A model generated the notes under the pieces. That model saw only the letters and a list, made by a program, of their open reading frames with translations. It was not told where the DNA came from and made no database searches. The position numbers and the translations under genes were made by a program. From Nitrosomonadaceae bacterium (GTDB lineage Bacteria; Pseudomonadota; Gammaproteobacteria; Burkholderiales; Nitrosomonadaceae): a DNA stretch of 9,421 nucleotides. The DNA lies in contig JAHELA010000055.1 of the NCBI GenBank assembly GCA_024644425.1, forward strand, positions 1-9,421. Reading direction: 5' to 3'. Shown one piece after another: positions 1-7,406 of this stretch. How positions within the stretch are numbered: position 1 is the stretch's first letter; every line of letters starts with the position of its first letter.

Positions 1-202
1 ATGTAATAGTTTGGATTACGTCAATATGGCCGGACGAAATATATAGTATTTGGTATCAGGAAATCGAACAAAAGAATCAGAAAAAGAAACATCATAAATA
101 GAATTTAGTGCCTATATGTCTGAATAATATGCAATTAATTCGCATAAAGTTAAATTGATTAGCATGATAATTTCTTTTATAAAAAGCAATTAGTTAGTGC
201 CC
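1..202. other. AT-rich non-coding flank downstream of rplS
   Basis: This stretch follows the rplS stop codon at 203-205 and runs to the left window edge. I see no convincing reading frame, tRNA-like fold or ribosome binding site in it. It is very AT-rich. The only hairpins are weak: TATGC/GCATA at 128-132 and 142-146, and an AT-only stem near 174-186. Neither is a GC-rich stem followed by a U-tract, so the terminator of the ribosomal operon is not identified here. It may be Rho-dependent or lie beyond the edge. Confidence 0.6.
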
Positions 203-640
203 TCACTTCTCTTTGGTCTTTTCCTTTTTTGATGTTTCTTTTTTTATTACTTTTTTCTTTGATGCTTCTTTTTTTGCAACAGAGCGTGCAGGCAACTTCT
301 CACGAATACGCGCCGACTTTCCAGAACGATCTCTAAGATAATAAAGCTTTGCACGACGCACATCTCCACGACGTTTAATTTCTATACTGGCTATCAGTGG
401 TGAATAAGTTTGAAAAGTACGTTCTACGCCTTCTCCACTGGATATTTTCCTTACAGTAAAGGCTGAGTTATAGCCTCGATTGCGCTTTGAAATAACTACA
501 CCCTCATATGCTTGAATACGACTACGTTCACCTTCGACCACTTTTACATTAACGACCACTGTGTCGCCTGGTGAAAAGTCCGGTATTATCTTATTTAAAC
601 GTTTAATTTCTTCAATCTCAAATTGTTCAATCAGATTCAT
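203..640 (-). CDS. rplS: 50S ribosomal protein L19 with Lys-rich tail
   Basis: Large-subunit protein L19, which in known ribosomes sits at the 30S-50S interface. The 145-residue product matches the family throughout its core: an N-terminal helix (1-17), a beta-barrel with the motif PGDTVVVNVKVVEG (24-37), then the basic segment RRGDVRRAKLYYLRDRSGKSARI (90-112, split here as a region rather than one motif). The start is supported by a strong GAGGAG ribosome binding site a few bases upstream. The ATG overlaps the trmD stop as TAATG, so translational coupling is likely. It is the last gene of rpsP-rimM-trmD-rplS. The oddity is the tail: L19 is usually about 115-130 residues, but here residues 121-145 are almost all Lys, Glu, Ser and Thr, with KKEASKK and KKETSKK repeated ten residues apart. 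Identification is secure; the tail's role is unknown. Confidence 0.97.
   Translation of the reverse strand: MNLIEQFEIEEIKRLNKIIPDFSPGDTVVVNVKVVEGERSRIQAYEGVVISKRNRGYNSAFTVRKISSGEGVERTFQTYSPLIASIEIKRRGDVRRAKLYYLRDRSGKSARIREKLPARSVAKKEASKKKVIKKETSKKEKTKEK
215..274 (-). repeat. 30-bp imperfect tandem repeat in the rplS tail
   Basis: Two consecutive 30-bp units (215-244 and 245-274) encode the ten-residue units KKETSKKEKT and KKEASKKKVI. On the plus strand the best-conserved part is GATG(T/C)TTCTTTTTTT at 231-245 and again at 261-275. That is fifteen positions with one difference, exactly 30 bp apart. The pattern suggests an internal duplication, or slippage in a poly-A/T-rich codon run, that lengthened the basic L19 tail without breaking the frame. 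Confidence 0.7.
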
Positions 641-1443
641 TACTGCTCCTCGCTTTGATTCATTTTATTCTGATTAGCTTTATAAGCCTTCTTAAACTCT
701 TCCAGTAATTTGTTTTCTTCAATGGTCATACCCTGCTTGTTGGTCCTCTGCGCCAATAAGTCTGGACGCCTAAGCCATGTTCTACCCAACGCCTGCTGTA
801 AACGCCAGCGGTTGATTTTAACATGATCCCCAGACCTCAATATCTCTGGCACAATACTACCTTGATAAACTTCAGGACGCGTGTAGTGAGGAAAGTCCAA
901 TAAATCATCCACGAATGAATCCTGGTTCGCTGACTCCAAGTCGCTCAACACGCCTGGAATCTGTCTCACAATACTATCTATCAACACCATTGCCGGTAGC
1001 TCACCGCCTGAAAGCACGTAATCACCAATGGAAACTTCCTCGTCGACCTGCCGCCTTATCAGACGATCATCTACACCTTCATAGCGACCAGATAGGAGTA
1101 CCAGACCCGGTAACTGGCCTAGTTCCTTCACCAATTCATGATTAAAAATTCGGCCTTGAGGCGAAAGATATATTACTTTCATCCCTCTAATGCCACTTGT
1201 TGCTTGCCTTTCTCTTGCTGCTCTGACAGCTTTTTCTAGCGGATCAGCCAGCATTACCATCCCTGGCCCCCCTCCGTAAGGGCGATCATCTACTGTACGA
1301 TGAACATTGTCAGTAAAATCGCGTGGATTCCACGTATGTAGCTCGTAAAACTTTTTTTCTTCAGCTCGTCCGGTAATGCCATATTTTGTTATAGCATCGA
1401 ACATTTCTGGAAATAACGTAATGACGTCAAATTTAAAAGCCAT
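640..1443 (-). CDS. trmD: tRNA (guanine37-N1)-methyltransferase TrmD
   Basis: Cytoplasmic SPOUT-class enzyme that uses S-adenosylmethionine to methylate N1 of G37 next to the anticodon, which prevents +1 frameshifting. The 267-residue length is normal. Visible family motifs are FPEMF (11-15), VDDRPYGGGPGMVM (51-64), LSPQGR (93-98), LSGRYEGVDDR (117-127) and SIGDYVLSGGELPAM (138-152). The last two form the trefoil-knot cofactor site. R160 and D175 (in NQDSF) align with the catalytic Arg154 and Asp169 known from the E. coli / H. influenzae enzymes, and DFPHYTRPE (183-191) follows. The C-terminal tRNA-binding domain contains RWRLQQALGRTWLRRPDLL (212-230). It starts 12 nt after the rimM stop, with a modest ACGGA ribosome binding site, and its stop overlaps the rplS start by one base. 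It looks intact and functional. Confidence 0.98.
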   Translation of the reverse strand: MAFKFDVITLFPEMFDAITKYGITGRAEEKKFYELHTWNPRDFTDNVHRTVDDRPYGGGPGMVMLADPLEKAVRAARERQATSGIRGMKVIYLSPQGRIFNHELVKELGQLPGLVLLSGRYEGVDDRLIRRQVDEEVSIGDYVLSGGELPAMVLIDSIVRQIPGVLSDLESANQDSFVDDLLDFPHYTRPEVYQGSIVPEILRSGDHVKINRWRLQQALGRTWLRRPDLLAQRTNKQGMTIEENKLLEEFKKAYKANQNKMNQSEEQ

Positions 1444-1455
1444 TTTTCCGTCACT

Positions 1456-1968
1456 CTAATAGTCCAATCCCCAATCTACAATAATCTGATGAGATTCTAA
1501 ATCTACTTTCACAATTACCTGATTAACGAATGGAATCAATCTTTCGTTTTTACATTCTTTTAGGCTCTGAACTTTTAGAATATCGTTGGAGCCTGATTCC
1601 AGTAAGCCAGTTACATTTCCTAATTCCTCGCCTTGCAAATTAATTACATTTAAATTAATTAAATCTGTCCAGTAATACCCATCTATGCCGCTATCTGATA
1701 AAACAGGTAACTGATTACGAGGAATTGCTACCTGCATATCTTTTAACGTCAGCGCCGTAGTACGATCAGCACACTGATCCAACAACGCAGTTAACACTTT
1801 GGCATGAATATTACACTCAGCAACTTTCATCTCATACCATTTTCCATCACCCTTACCTACCCACCACACAGGGTATTCAAGCAACCCATCGACAAATTCA
1901 GTATAGGGAAAAACTTTTATCCATCCAAGTACTCCAAAGGGGCCAATAATCCTCCCCATCACTACCAT
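1456..1968 (-). CDS. rimM: Ribosome maturation factor RimM
   Basis: RimM binds the 30S head, through S19, and assists late processing of 16S rRNA. The predicted 170-residue protein has the typical N-terminal beta-barrel opening MVVMGRIIGPFGVLGWIKV (1-19). A C-terminal PRC-barrel follows, with GYYWTDLINLNV (97-108), GEELGNVTGLLESGSNDILKV (113-133), ERLIPF (142-147) and the ending IIVDWGLDY. The open frame extends further upstream to a TTG or ATG-like start at 2037. That would overlap rpsP by 47 nt and add 23 residues not seen in the family, so I chose the ATG at 1966-1968, which places the conserved VVMGRIIGPFG at the very N terminus. That start lies 22 nt after the rpsP stop and has no strong ribosome binding site, so it may rely on coupling within the operon. 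Function is clear from family and operon context. Confidence 0.95.
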   Translation of the reverse strand: MVVMGRIIGPFGVLGWIKVFPYTEFVDGLLEYPVWWVGKGDGKWYEMKVAECNIHAKVLTALLDQCADRTTALTLKDMQVAIPRNQLPVLSDSGIDGYYWTDLINLNVINLQGEELGNVTGLLESGSNDILKVQSLKECKNERLIPFVNQVIVKVDLESHQIIVDWGLDY

Positions 1969-1990
1969 GGATTCAGCTGCTTCGCTTAGC

Positions 1991-2257
1991 TTAATTGCTT
2001 TCTGCAGTTTCTTGCCTTGCACCAAATTGCTTAACAAGTCTTGTTACAGTGTCGGATAATTGTGCGCCTTGTGACTGCCAATAAGTTATACGGTCAAGCC
2101 GTATACGTAATCCTTCTTCACCTTCTGCTGCCTTAGGATTATAGAAGCCAATGCGCTCGATGAACTTACCATCACGTGCATTGCGAGAATCTGCTACTAC
2201 CATGTTAAAAAACGGGCGCTTCTTAGCACCGCCTCGCGCCAGTCGAATAATGACCAT
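1991..2257 (-). CDS. rpsP: 30S ribosomal protein S16
   Basis: Small-subunit protein S16, needed for 30S assembly. The 88-residue product shows the family signature MVIIRLARGGAKKRPFF at the start, then VVADSRNARDGKFIERIGFYNP (20-41, a contiguous conserved block) and the region LDRITYWQSQGAQLSDTV (54-71). The length is usual. It is the first gene of the rpsP-rimM-trmD-rplS operon, with rimM beginning 22 nt after its stop. A ribosome binding site resembling AGGCGGA lies about ten bases before the ATG. A sigma70-like promoter is visible further upstream at 2301-2330. No anomalies were seen. Confidence 0.98.
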   Translation of the reverse strand: MVIIRLARGGAKKRPFFNMVVADSRNARDGKFIERIGFYNPKAAEGEEGLRIRLDRITYWQSQGAQLSDTVTRLVKQFGARQETAESN

Positions 2258-2300
2258 GTTTGGAGTCCGCCTATGAGAATCTAGAACAGAAAAGTGTGTG

Positions 2301-2330
2301 ATTTTACTGTAATTTTTATTGTTTTAGCAA
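2301..2330 (-). promoter_or_regulatory. Predicted sigma70 promoter of the rpsP operon
   Basis: Read on the minus strand, TTGCTA (2325-2330) resembles a -35 box (4 of 6 consensus positions). TAAAAT (2301-2306) resembles a -10 box (5 of 6), with an 18-bp spacer. Transcription would begin near 2294 and leave a leader of roughly 35-40 nt before the rpsP ATG at 2257. The position, in the only intergenic gap upstream of the operon, supports the call. It rests on consensus matching only, in AT-rich DNA where chance matches are common. Confidence 0.45.
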
Positions 2331-2351
2331 GTAAAAACACTCATTAGAGAT

Positions 2352-2390
2352 AAAAAAGGCATGAATCGTGTAACCGTCTTTTTGTCACAC
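2352..2390 (-). terminator. Possible polA terminator hairpin
   Basis: On the minus-strand transcript the arms GTGTGAC (2384-2390) and GTTACAC (2368-2374) can pair over seven positions, one of them a G-U wobble, around a 9-nt loop. A run of six T residues follows at 2352-2357, about ten bases beyond the stem. On the plus strand the wobble becomes an A-C mismatch, so the fold favours transcripts coming from polA. The separation between stem and T-run is larger than in a classical intrinsic terminator, so this is tentative. A second small stem, CCATA/TATGG, occurs nearer the polA stop at 2414-2427. Confidence 0.3.
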
Positions 2391-2432
2391 TATAGAATTT
2401 AAACGTATGTCCCCATATTAGTATGGTCTGTG

Positions 2433-5192
2433 TTAGTGAGCGCGCTCCCAATTTGAACCCACCCCCAGTTTCACTAAAAGTGGGATATCAAGATTAGCAA
2501 CTCCACCCATGAGCCACGGTAGATCTTGTTTCACCTTTACAACCTCACTATCAGGAACCTCAAGCACTAACTCGTCGTGAACCTGCATAATAAGTTTACT
2601 ACGCAGCTTTTCTTGAGCTAGCCAATTTCGTACTGCAATCATGGCTAATTTCACAATATCTGCTGCAGTACCTTGCATAGGAGCATTAATTGCAGCCCGC
2701 TCTGCGGCTTGCCTACGATTACCATTAGGACTGTTGATTTCTGGTAGCCAAAGCCTGCGGCCAAATACAGTCTCTACGTAGCCATTCTTTCTAGCAACCT
2801 CTCTAATATTTTGCATGTACTCTGCTACATTGGGATAACGAGCAAAATAGCGATCCATATACACACGTGCGGCACTTCGTTCAATACCAAGTTGTGTAGC
2901 AAGACCAAATTCAGACATACCATAAATTAGTCCGAAGTTAATAATTTTAGCAAAACGACGCTGCTCAATATCTACTGCATCTCGTGAAATACCAAACACT
3001 TCTGCAGCAGTAGCACAATGAATATCAGCGCCTAAAGTAAATGCTTTGAGCAAGCCTTTATCCTTTGAAATGTGAGCCATAATGCGTAACTCAATCTGTG
3101 AATAATCTGCAGAAATAATATGATGCCTTGGTGGCGCAATGAAAGCTTCACGGATACGGCGCCCTTCGTTGGTGCGAACAGGAATATTTTGCAAATTTGG
3201 CTCGTTGCTGGCAAGCCGCCCTGTTACTGCCACTGCCTGAGCGTAATTAGTATGCACCCGTCCTGTAACAGTATTTACCATACGTGGCAACTTGTCAGTA
3301 TAAGTTGATTTGAGTTTAGCCAGACTACGAAAATCAAGCAGGATTTTCGGTAACGGATAATCTAGTGCGAGTTGTTGCAAAACATCTTCATTAGTAGAAG
3401 GAGCACCACTTGGAGTTTTTTTAACAACAGGAAGTTTGAGTCGTTCAAACAATATCTCCTGGATCTGTTTAGGTGAATTAAGATTAAATGGTTGCCCAGC
3501 GATTACAAATGCCTGTTCTTCTAGTAAAAGTATTTGCTCGCCCAATTTATGACTTTGAACTTCTAACATTTTCGTGTCTAGTAATACACCATTACATTCC
3601 ATCTCAAATAGCACCTCTAGAACTGGCATTTCCATTTTATGATAAATATATTCAAGCTTAGTATCATTGATAATTTGTGAATAGAGGTACTTATGTAATT
3701 GTAAAGTAATGTCAGCATCCTCCGCCGCATACTTCGTAGCTAGTTTTATATCCACCTGGTCAAAACTGATTCTGCTAGCACCTTTGCCAGTAACCTCGTC
3801 GTAGCTGATAGTTTTTACATCAAGATGGCGTAACGCAAGATTATCCATATCATGTCGTCGATGAGATTCGAGTACATAGGATTGCAATAGCGTATCGTGC
3901 ATGATTCCTTTTAGAGTAATCCCGTGATTGGCAAAAATGTGTTTGTCGTATTTTATATTCTGCCCAAGTTTGAGCTTACTAGGATCCTCCAACCAAGATT
4001 TCAACTTTCCTAATACAAGATTTATAGGCAACTGTTGTGGAGCGCCGGTATAACAATGAGCAATTGGTAAATAAGCTGCGCTGTGTGATACAACCGAAAA
4101 TGATATGCCTACCAACCTAGACAACATTGGATCCAATCCGGTAGTTTCGGTATCAACAGAAACTAATGATGCGCTATTTATATAATTAATCCATTCATCC
4201 AATTGGTGTTCAGTTAATATAGTTTGATAGTTTAATGAAGCCCCCTCAGCAAGGGCTTGGCCCTCCTTATCTACCTTCTGATAATCAGTTGTGGAGTGCG
4301 TGGATTTTTCTCCTGATAAATTGGAATTGTCCTGTTTTATACTTATGTTTTGTTGTGTGCCCCGTAACCAAGATCTAAAATTCAGGCGTTCATATAGTTC
4401 TACAAGTTTTGTTGTATCCTGCGGCTGCAATTCAAGATTGCGCAAATCAACTGGCAAAACTACATCACACTTAATAGCAAGTAGTTTTCGGGATTTATCA
4501 AGCCAGTCTAGTGCCTTACGCAAATTTTCTCCAACTACACCATCGATATCATTAGCATGAAGAATAAGATTGTCTAATGTCCCATATTTCTCAAGCAATT
4601 TTATTGCAGTTTTGGGTCCAACCTTTTTCACACCTGGTATATTATCTGCCTTGTCGCCTACCAATGTCAGATAATCAAGTATACTTGTTGGCGGAACCCC
4701 AAACTTGGCAAGCACTCCAGCTTCATCAAGAATTTCATTAGTCATAGTGTTTACGAGCGTTACTTGTTTATTTACTAATTGCGCTATATCCTTATCACCA
4801 GTTGAAATAACGCAATGTATATTTTCATGCTCTGCTCGTTTTGCTAACGTGCCAATCACGTCGTCAGCTTCCACTCCCTCAACTATCAGCATAGGCCATC
4901 CCAACGCTTGTATACATTCGTGTAAAGGCTTGATCTGAGTTATCAAATCCTCTGGCATGGGCGGTCGGTGTGCTTTGTACTCTGGATATAAATCGTCTCG
5001 AAAAGTCTTACCTTTTGCATCAAATACACACGCGCTATAATCTGCTTTGTAATCTTTATGTAAACGGTGCAACATGCTAATAACTCCTTTAATAGCACCA
5101 GTCGGCTCATTATGAAGATTTCGTAAATCAGGTAGCGCATGAAACGCACGATACAGGTATGATGAACCATCAACTAACAATAGTGTTTTCAT
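2433..5192 (-). CDS. polA: DNA polymerase I
   Basis: Repair and Okazaki-fragment-maturation polymerase, 919 residues, close to the E. coli length of 928. The N-terminal 5'-3' nuclease domain (1-280) carries LVDGSSYLYRAFHALP (6-21), EGVEADDVIGTLA (105-117), TGDKDIAQL (131-139) and LVGDKADNIPGV (177-188). A variable linker spans about 281-325. The 3'-5' exonuclease domain (about 330-520) keeps D347 and E349 (DTET), D416 (NIKYD), Y488 and D492 (YAAEDAD), so proofreading should be active. The polymerase domain (about 525-919) has motif A ADYSQIELR (695-703), the O-helix from R745 through K749, F753 and Y757, and motif C QVHDEL (870-875). The start codon is 22 bp from the divergent LOG-like gene. 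Only a weak AGAAG precedes it and no clear promoter is visible. The product appears complete and functional. Confidence 0.98.
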   Translation of the reverse strand: MKTLLLVDGSSYLYRAFHALPDLRNLHNEPTGAIKGVISMLHRLHKDYKADYSACVFDAKGKTFRDDLYPEYKAHRPPMPEDLITQIKPLHECIQALGWPMLIVEGVEADDVIGTLAKRAEHENIHCVISTGDKDIAQLVNKQVTLVNTMTNEILDEAGVLAKFGVPPTSILDYLTLVGDKADNIPGVKKVGPKTAIKLLEKYGTLDNLILHANDIDGVVGENLRKALDWLDKSRKLLAIKCDVVLPVDLRNLELQPQDTTKLVELYERLNFRSWLRGTQQNISIKQDNSNLSGEKSTHSTTDYQKVDKEGQALAEGASLNYQTILTEHQLDEWINYINSASLVSVDTETTGLDPMLSRLVGISFSVVSHSAAYLPIAHCYTGAPQQLPINLVLGKLKSWLEDPSKLKLGQNIKYDKHIFANHGITLKGIMHDTLLQSYVLESHRRHDMDNLALRHLDVKTISYDEVTGKGASRISFDQVDIKLATKYAAEDADITLQLHKYLYSQIINDTKLEYIYHKMEMPVLEVLFEMECNGVLLDTKMLEVQSHKLGEQILLLEEQAFVIAGQPFNLNSPKQIQEILFERLKLPVVKKTPSGAPSTNEDVLQQLALDYPLPKILLDFRSLAKLKSTYTDKLPRMVNTVTGRVHTNYAQAVAVTGRLASNEPNLQNIPVRTNEGRRIREAFIAPPRHHIISADYSQIELRIMAHISKDKGLLKAFTLGADIHCATAAEVFGISRDAVDIEQRRFAKIINFGLIYGMSEFGLATQLGIERSAARVYMDRYFARYPNVAEYMQNIREVARKNGYVETVFGRRLWLPEINSPNGNRRQAAERAAINAPMQGTAADIVKLAMIAVRNWLAQEKLRSKLIMQVHDELVLEVPDSEVVKVKQDLPWLMGGVANLDIPLLVKLGVGSNWERAH

Positions 5193-5214
5193 AAAATTCT
5201 TCTAAAGGTTATTC
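5193..5214. promoter_or_regulatory. 22-bp divergent junction between polA and LOG-like gene
   Basis: The start codons of the two divergent genes are separated by only 22 bp. This gap must hold both ribosome binding sites: AAAGG (5204-5208) for the plus-strand gene and a weak AGAAG for polA. It is too short for two back-to-back promoters, so each promoter must reach into the opposite coding sequence. A perfect 10-bp palindrome, ATTCATGAAT (5211-5220), is centred on the plus-strand start codon. A TAAAAT -10-like hexamer at 5192-5197 lacks a recognisable -35 partner, so no promoter is called. Confidence 0.4.
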
Positions 5215-5943
5215 ATGAATCAGCAAAATAAACTAGCCAGTGATATAACCGCTGACTACCTAGAAAAAAATTGGTCAGCACGGGAAGCGTGGCGTGTATT
5301 TGGAATTATGGCAGAATTCGTCGAAGGAACAGAGCGCCTTAGTTCTATTAAACCCGCAGTTAGCATCTTTGGTAGTGCACGCACACATGCTGATCATCCA
5401 CACTATAAACTAGGAGAGCAAATTGCGCTGCAATTGTCTGATGCAGGATTCTCAGTTATCTCTGGTGGAGGTCCTGGCATAATGGAAGCAGCAAATAAGG
5501 GCGCATTTTTTGGGAAATCGCCTAGTATAGGATTAAATATCCAGCTTCCTAATGAACAGCATAGCAACAATTATCAAAATATTAGTCAGACTTTTCGCCA
5601 CTTTTTTGCACGCAAATACATGTTCGTAAGATTTGCTACTGCCTACGTAGTTATGCCAGGTGGATTTGGTACATTAGACGAACTAATGGAAGCACTTACG
5701 CTGGTACAAACTGGAAAAACCCGAAAAATGCCGATTATTCTAGTTTGCTCAGATTTTTGGCGTGGAATACTAAGTTGGTTTCGAGAAACACTAATAGCTG
5801 AGAATATGATCTCTGCTGGAGATATGGATCTAATACAAGTAATAGATGAGCCTAGTCAGGTGGTTAATGCAATTTTCCAGTATTACGAAACCCGTGGTTT
5901 CGAACCTTCAGCTACGGAATTAGAAGCTCAACTCAATCTATAA
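5215..5943 (+). CDS. LOG-family (TIGR00730-like) Rossmann protein
   Basis: Member of the 'lysine decarboxylase-like' / LOG family. Characterised members are phosphoribohydrolases that release cytokinin-type bases from their nucleotides (LOG) or act on AMP. The 242-residue protein has a Rossmann-type core starting at AVSIFGSAR (48-56). The nucleotide-binding motif GGGPGIMEAANKGA (84-97) and the signature PGGFGTLDE (148-156) are both present, as is FARKYMF (131-137) with the family Arg-Lys pair. The first 45 residues form a longer, probably helical lead-in typical of the larger bacterial subgroup. An AAAGG ribosome binding site precedes the ATG. It is divergent from polA and 49 bp ahead of the DUF2782 gene, probably in one transcript. 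Fold and active-site motifs are clear; the physiological substrate is not, so a cytokinin role should not be assumed. Confidence 0.9.
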   Translation: MNQQNKLASDITADYLEKNWSAREAWRVFGIMAEFVEGTERLSSIKPAVSIFGSARTHADHPHYKLGEQIALQLSDAGFSVISGGGPGIMEAANKGAFFGKSPSIGLNIQLPNEQHSNNYQNISQTFRHFFARKYMFVRFATAYVVMPGGFGTLDELMEALTLVQTGKTRKMPIILVCSDFWRGILSWFRETLIAENMISAGDMDLIQVIDEPSQVVNAIFQYYETRGFEPSATELEAQLNL

Positions 5944-5992
5944 ACAGTACTTGTCGATAGAACATTATAAATTAACCCATTCGGGAATCACC

Positions 5993-6352
5993 ATGTATCG
6001 AATATTTCTTGTATTAATACTGAGTATAGCAACATCTGTCACGGCACAATCCACCCAACCCAGCAACTTACAGGAAGCTCAACCACCGCCAAAGCTTCCT
6101 GATTTGTCAATGGAATCACCCAATGCAGAAGATCCCTTACTAGATGAACCGCAAGTCATTATCAGGAAACGTGGGGAAGATAGAATCGAAGAATTTCACC
6201 AGGGTGGAACAATTTACATGATCAAGGTTACACCTCGTATCGGTTTTCCGTATTACTTATATGATGATACGGGTGATGGCACATTCTACCGAGGAGACGG
6301 TACTCTTGAAGACGGTATACGCCCACCAATGTGGGTAATATACGAGTTTTAA
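5993..6352 (+). CDS. DUF2782 family exported protein
   Basis: Small protein of unknown function, 119 residues from the chosen ATG. Residues 1-18 look like a signal peptide: Arg at position 3, a hydrophobic stretch (FLVLILSIATSVTA) and an Ala-Gln junction suitable for signal peptidase I. A Pro/Gln-rich spacer (19-50) follows, then the family core: EPQVIIRKRGEDRIEEF (52-68), GGTIYMIKVTPRIGFPYYLY (71-90), the Asp/Gly-rich DDTGDGTF (91-98) and the ending PPMWVIYEF. A TTG at 5951 in the same frame would add 14 residues ahead of the signal peptide and is rejected. A CGGGA sequence precedes the ATG at 5993. From recalled gene order, homologues sit between polA and thrB in pseudomonads and betaproteobacteria, which matches this location. 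The predicted location is periplasmic; no activity is known. Confidence 0.88.
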   Translation: MYRIFLVLILSIATSVTAQSTQPSNLQEAQPPPKLPDLSMESPNAEDPLLDEPQVIIRKRGEDRIEEFHQGGTIYMIKVTPRIGFPYYLYDDTGDGTFYRGDGTLEDGIRPPMWVIYEF

Positions 6353-6416
6353 ATTTCTATAAATAAAAAAGAAGAATAACACATCTGTACACTTCTGTAT
6401 TTTTATCATCTGACCC

Positions 6417-7367
6417 ATGTCTGTTTTCACTACAGTAACCCAAGAACAATTTTCTGCCTGGCTTAGAAATTATTCTCTAGGTTCCCTAATTAATTTGCAG
6501 GGTATATCTTCTGGTATTGAAAATACAAACTATTTCGTTACTACTACTCATGGAAAATTTATTCTCACGCTATTTGAGAAGCTCGTTGCCTCTGAGATTC
6601 CCTACTATCTTAATCTGATGATACATCTTTCGTGTCACGGCATTCCCTGTCCTAGTCCGATAGCTAACCTAGACAATAAATTTTTAAGTGATTTAAATGG
6701 CAAACCAGCAAGTCTTGTTACATTTTTACCTGGAGAACCGCTTGAGTCTCCTACCCCTAAGCATTGTGCACAGGTAGGAACACTATTAGCAAATATGCAT
6801 TTGTCTGGTTTATCTTTTCCTGAAAAAATGAACAATCAACGTGGACCCAAGTGGTGGGAAGATTTAGCGCCTACCCTTATTCCGTTTCTGCCAGAAGCAG
6901 AAGAAGACATTCTTAAGGAAGAACTTCGTTTTCAATCAATGTACCATTTTGGAGATCTCCCACGTGGTGTAATTCATGCTGATCTGTTTCGCGATAATGT
7001 CCTATTCACTAACAATACTATTGGTGGCGTAATTGATTTTTACTTCGCTTGTAACGATATGCTGTTATTTGATCTCGCAGTGGCTGTAAATGACTGGTGT
7101 ATGTTTGAAGATGGTAAATTGAACGAAGTACACATGAAGTCCCTACTTCAAGCATATCATTCTACACGCCCGTTAACTTCTGCCGAACGCAAAGATTGGC
7201 CGGCGATGTTGCGTGCCGGAGCATTACGTTTCTGGGTATCAAGACTTTATGATTATTATTTACCACGTGCAGGAGAACTCACTTATGCCAAAAATCCTTC
7301 CTATTTTAAGCATATACTGGAAAGTCATTTATTATCTCAGACGAAGCTAGCAAAAATTTGGGTTTGA
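6417..7367 (+). CDS. thrB: Homoserine kinase (APH-fold ThrB)
   Basis: Phosphorylates L-homoserine to O-phospho-L-homoserine with ATP, the penultimate step of threonine synthesis, in the cytoplasm. This is the aminoglycoside-phosphotransferase-fold type found in many proteobacteria, not the GHMP-kinase type of E. coli. The 316-residue length is typical. Visible motifs are the opening MSVFTTVTQEQFSAWL, SGIENTNYFV (32-41), the lysine in GKFILTLFE (46-54), the Brenner-type catalytic loop HADLFRDNVLF (187-197; D189 as likely base, N194) and the metal-binding VIDFYFA (205-211; D207). GALRFWVSRLYDYY (268-281) is also characteristic. No convincing ribosome binding site precedes the ATG: the bases before it read ATCTGACCC. 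The 64-bp gap after the DUF2782 gene holds only a small stem and a T-run. Threonine synthesis genes are not adjacent here. The identification is strong. Confidence 0.95.
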   Translation: MSVFTTVTQEQFSAWLRNYSLGSLINLQGISSGIENTNYFVTTTHGKFILTLFEKLVASEIPYYLNLMIHLSCHGIPCPSPIANLDNKFLSDLNGKPASLVTFLPGEPLESPTPKHCAQVGTLLANMHLSGLSFPEKMNNQRGPKWWEDLAPTLIPFLPEAEEDILKEELRFQSMYHFGDLPRGVIHADLFRDNVLFTNNTIGGVIDFYFACNDMLLFDLAVAVNDWCMFEDGKLNEVHMKSLLQAYHSTRPLTSAERKDWPAMLRAGALRFWVSRLYDYYLPRAGELTYAKNPSYFKHILESHLLSQTKLAKIWV

Positions 7368-7406
7368 GTAGAGAATAATAGATCAAGGTTAAATAACGAA
7401 TATCCA

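Noticed and set aside
104..203. Direct repeat TTAGTGCC (near 104-111 and 192-199) in the left flank
   Set aside because: An eight-base match in a 200-bp AT-rich region is not enough to support a repeat or attachment site.
915..1145. Open frame on the plus strand, antisense to trmD
   Set aside because: It lies wholly inside trmD, has no ribosome binding site and no recognisable domain; it mirrors the coding strand.
1969..2037. A longer RimM start at 2037 that would overlap rpsP by 47 nt
   Set aside because: The added 23 residues are not part of the RimM family, and the conserved VVMGRIIGPFG block begins right at the ATG at 1966-1968.
4291..4938. Two plus-strand open frames (4291-4560 and 4705-4938) antisense to polA
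   Set aside because: Both lie within conserved polA coding sequence, have Ser/Cys-rich compositions typical of antisense shadows and no family resemblance.
5951..5992. A TTG start for the DUF2782 protein, 14 codons upstream
   Set aside because: It would place polar residues before an otherwise well-formed signal peptide; the ATG at 5993 gives the normal exported form.
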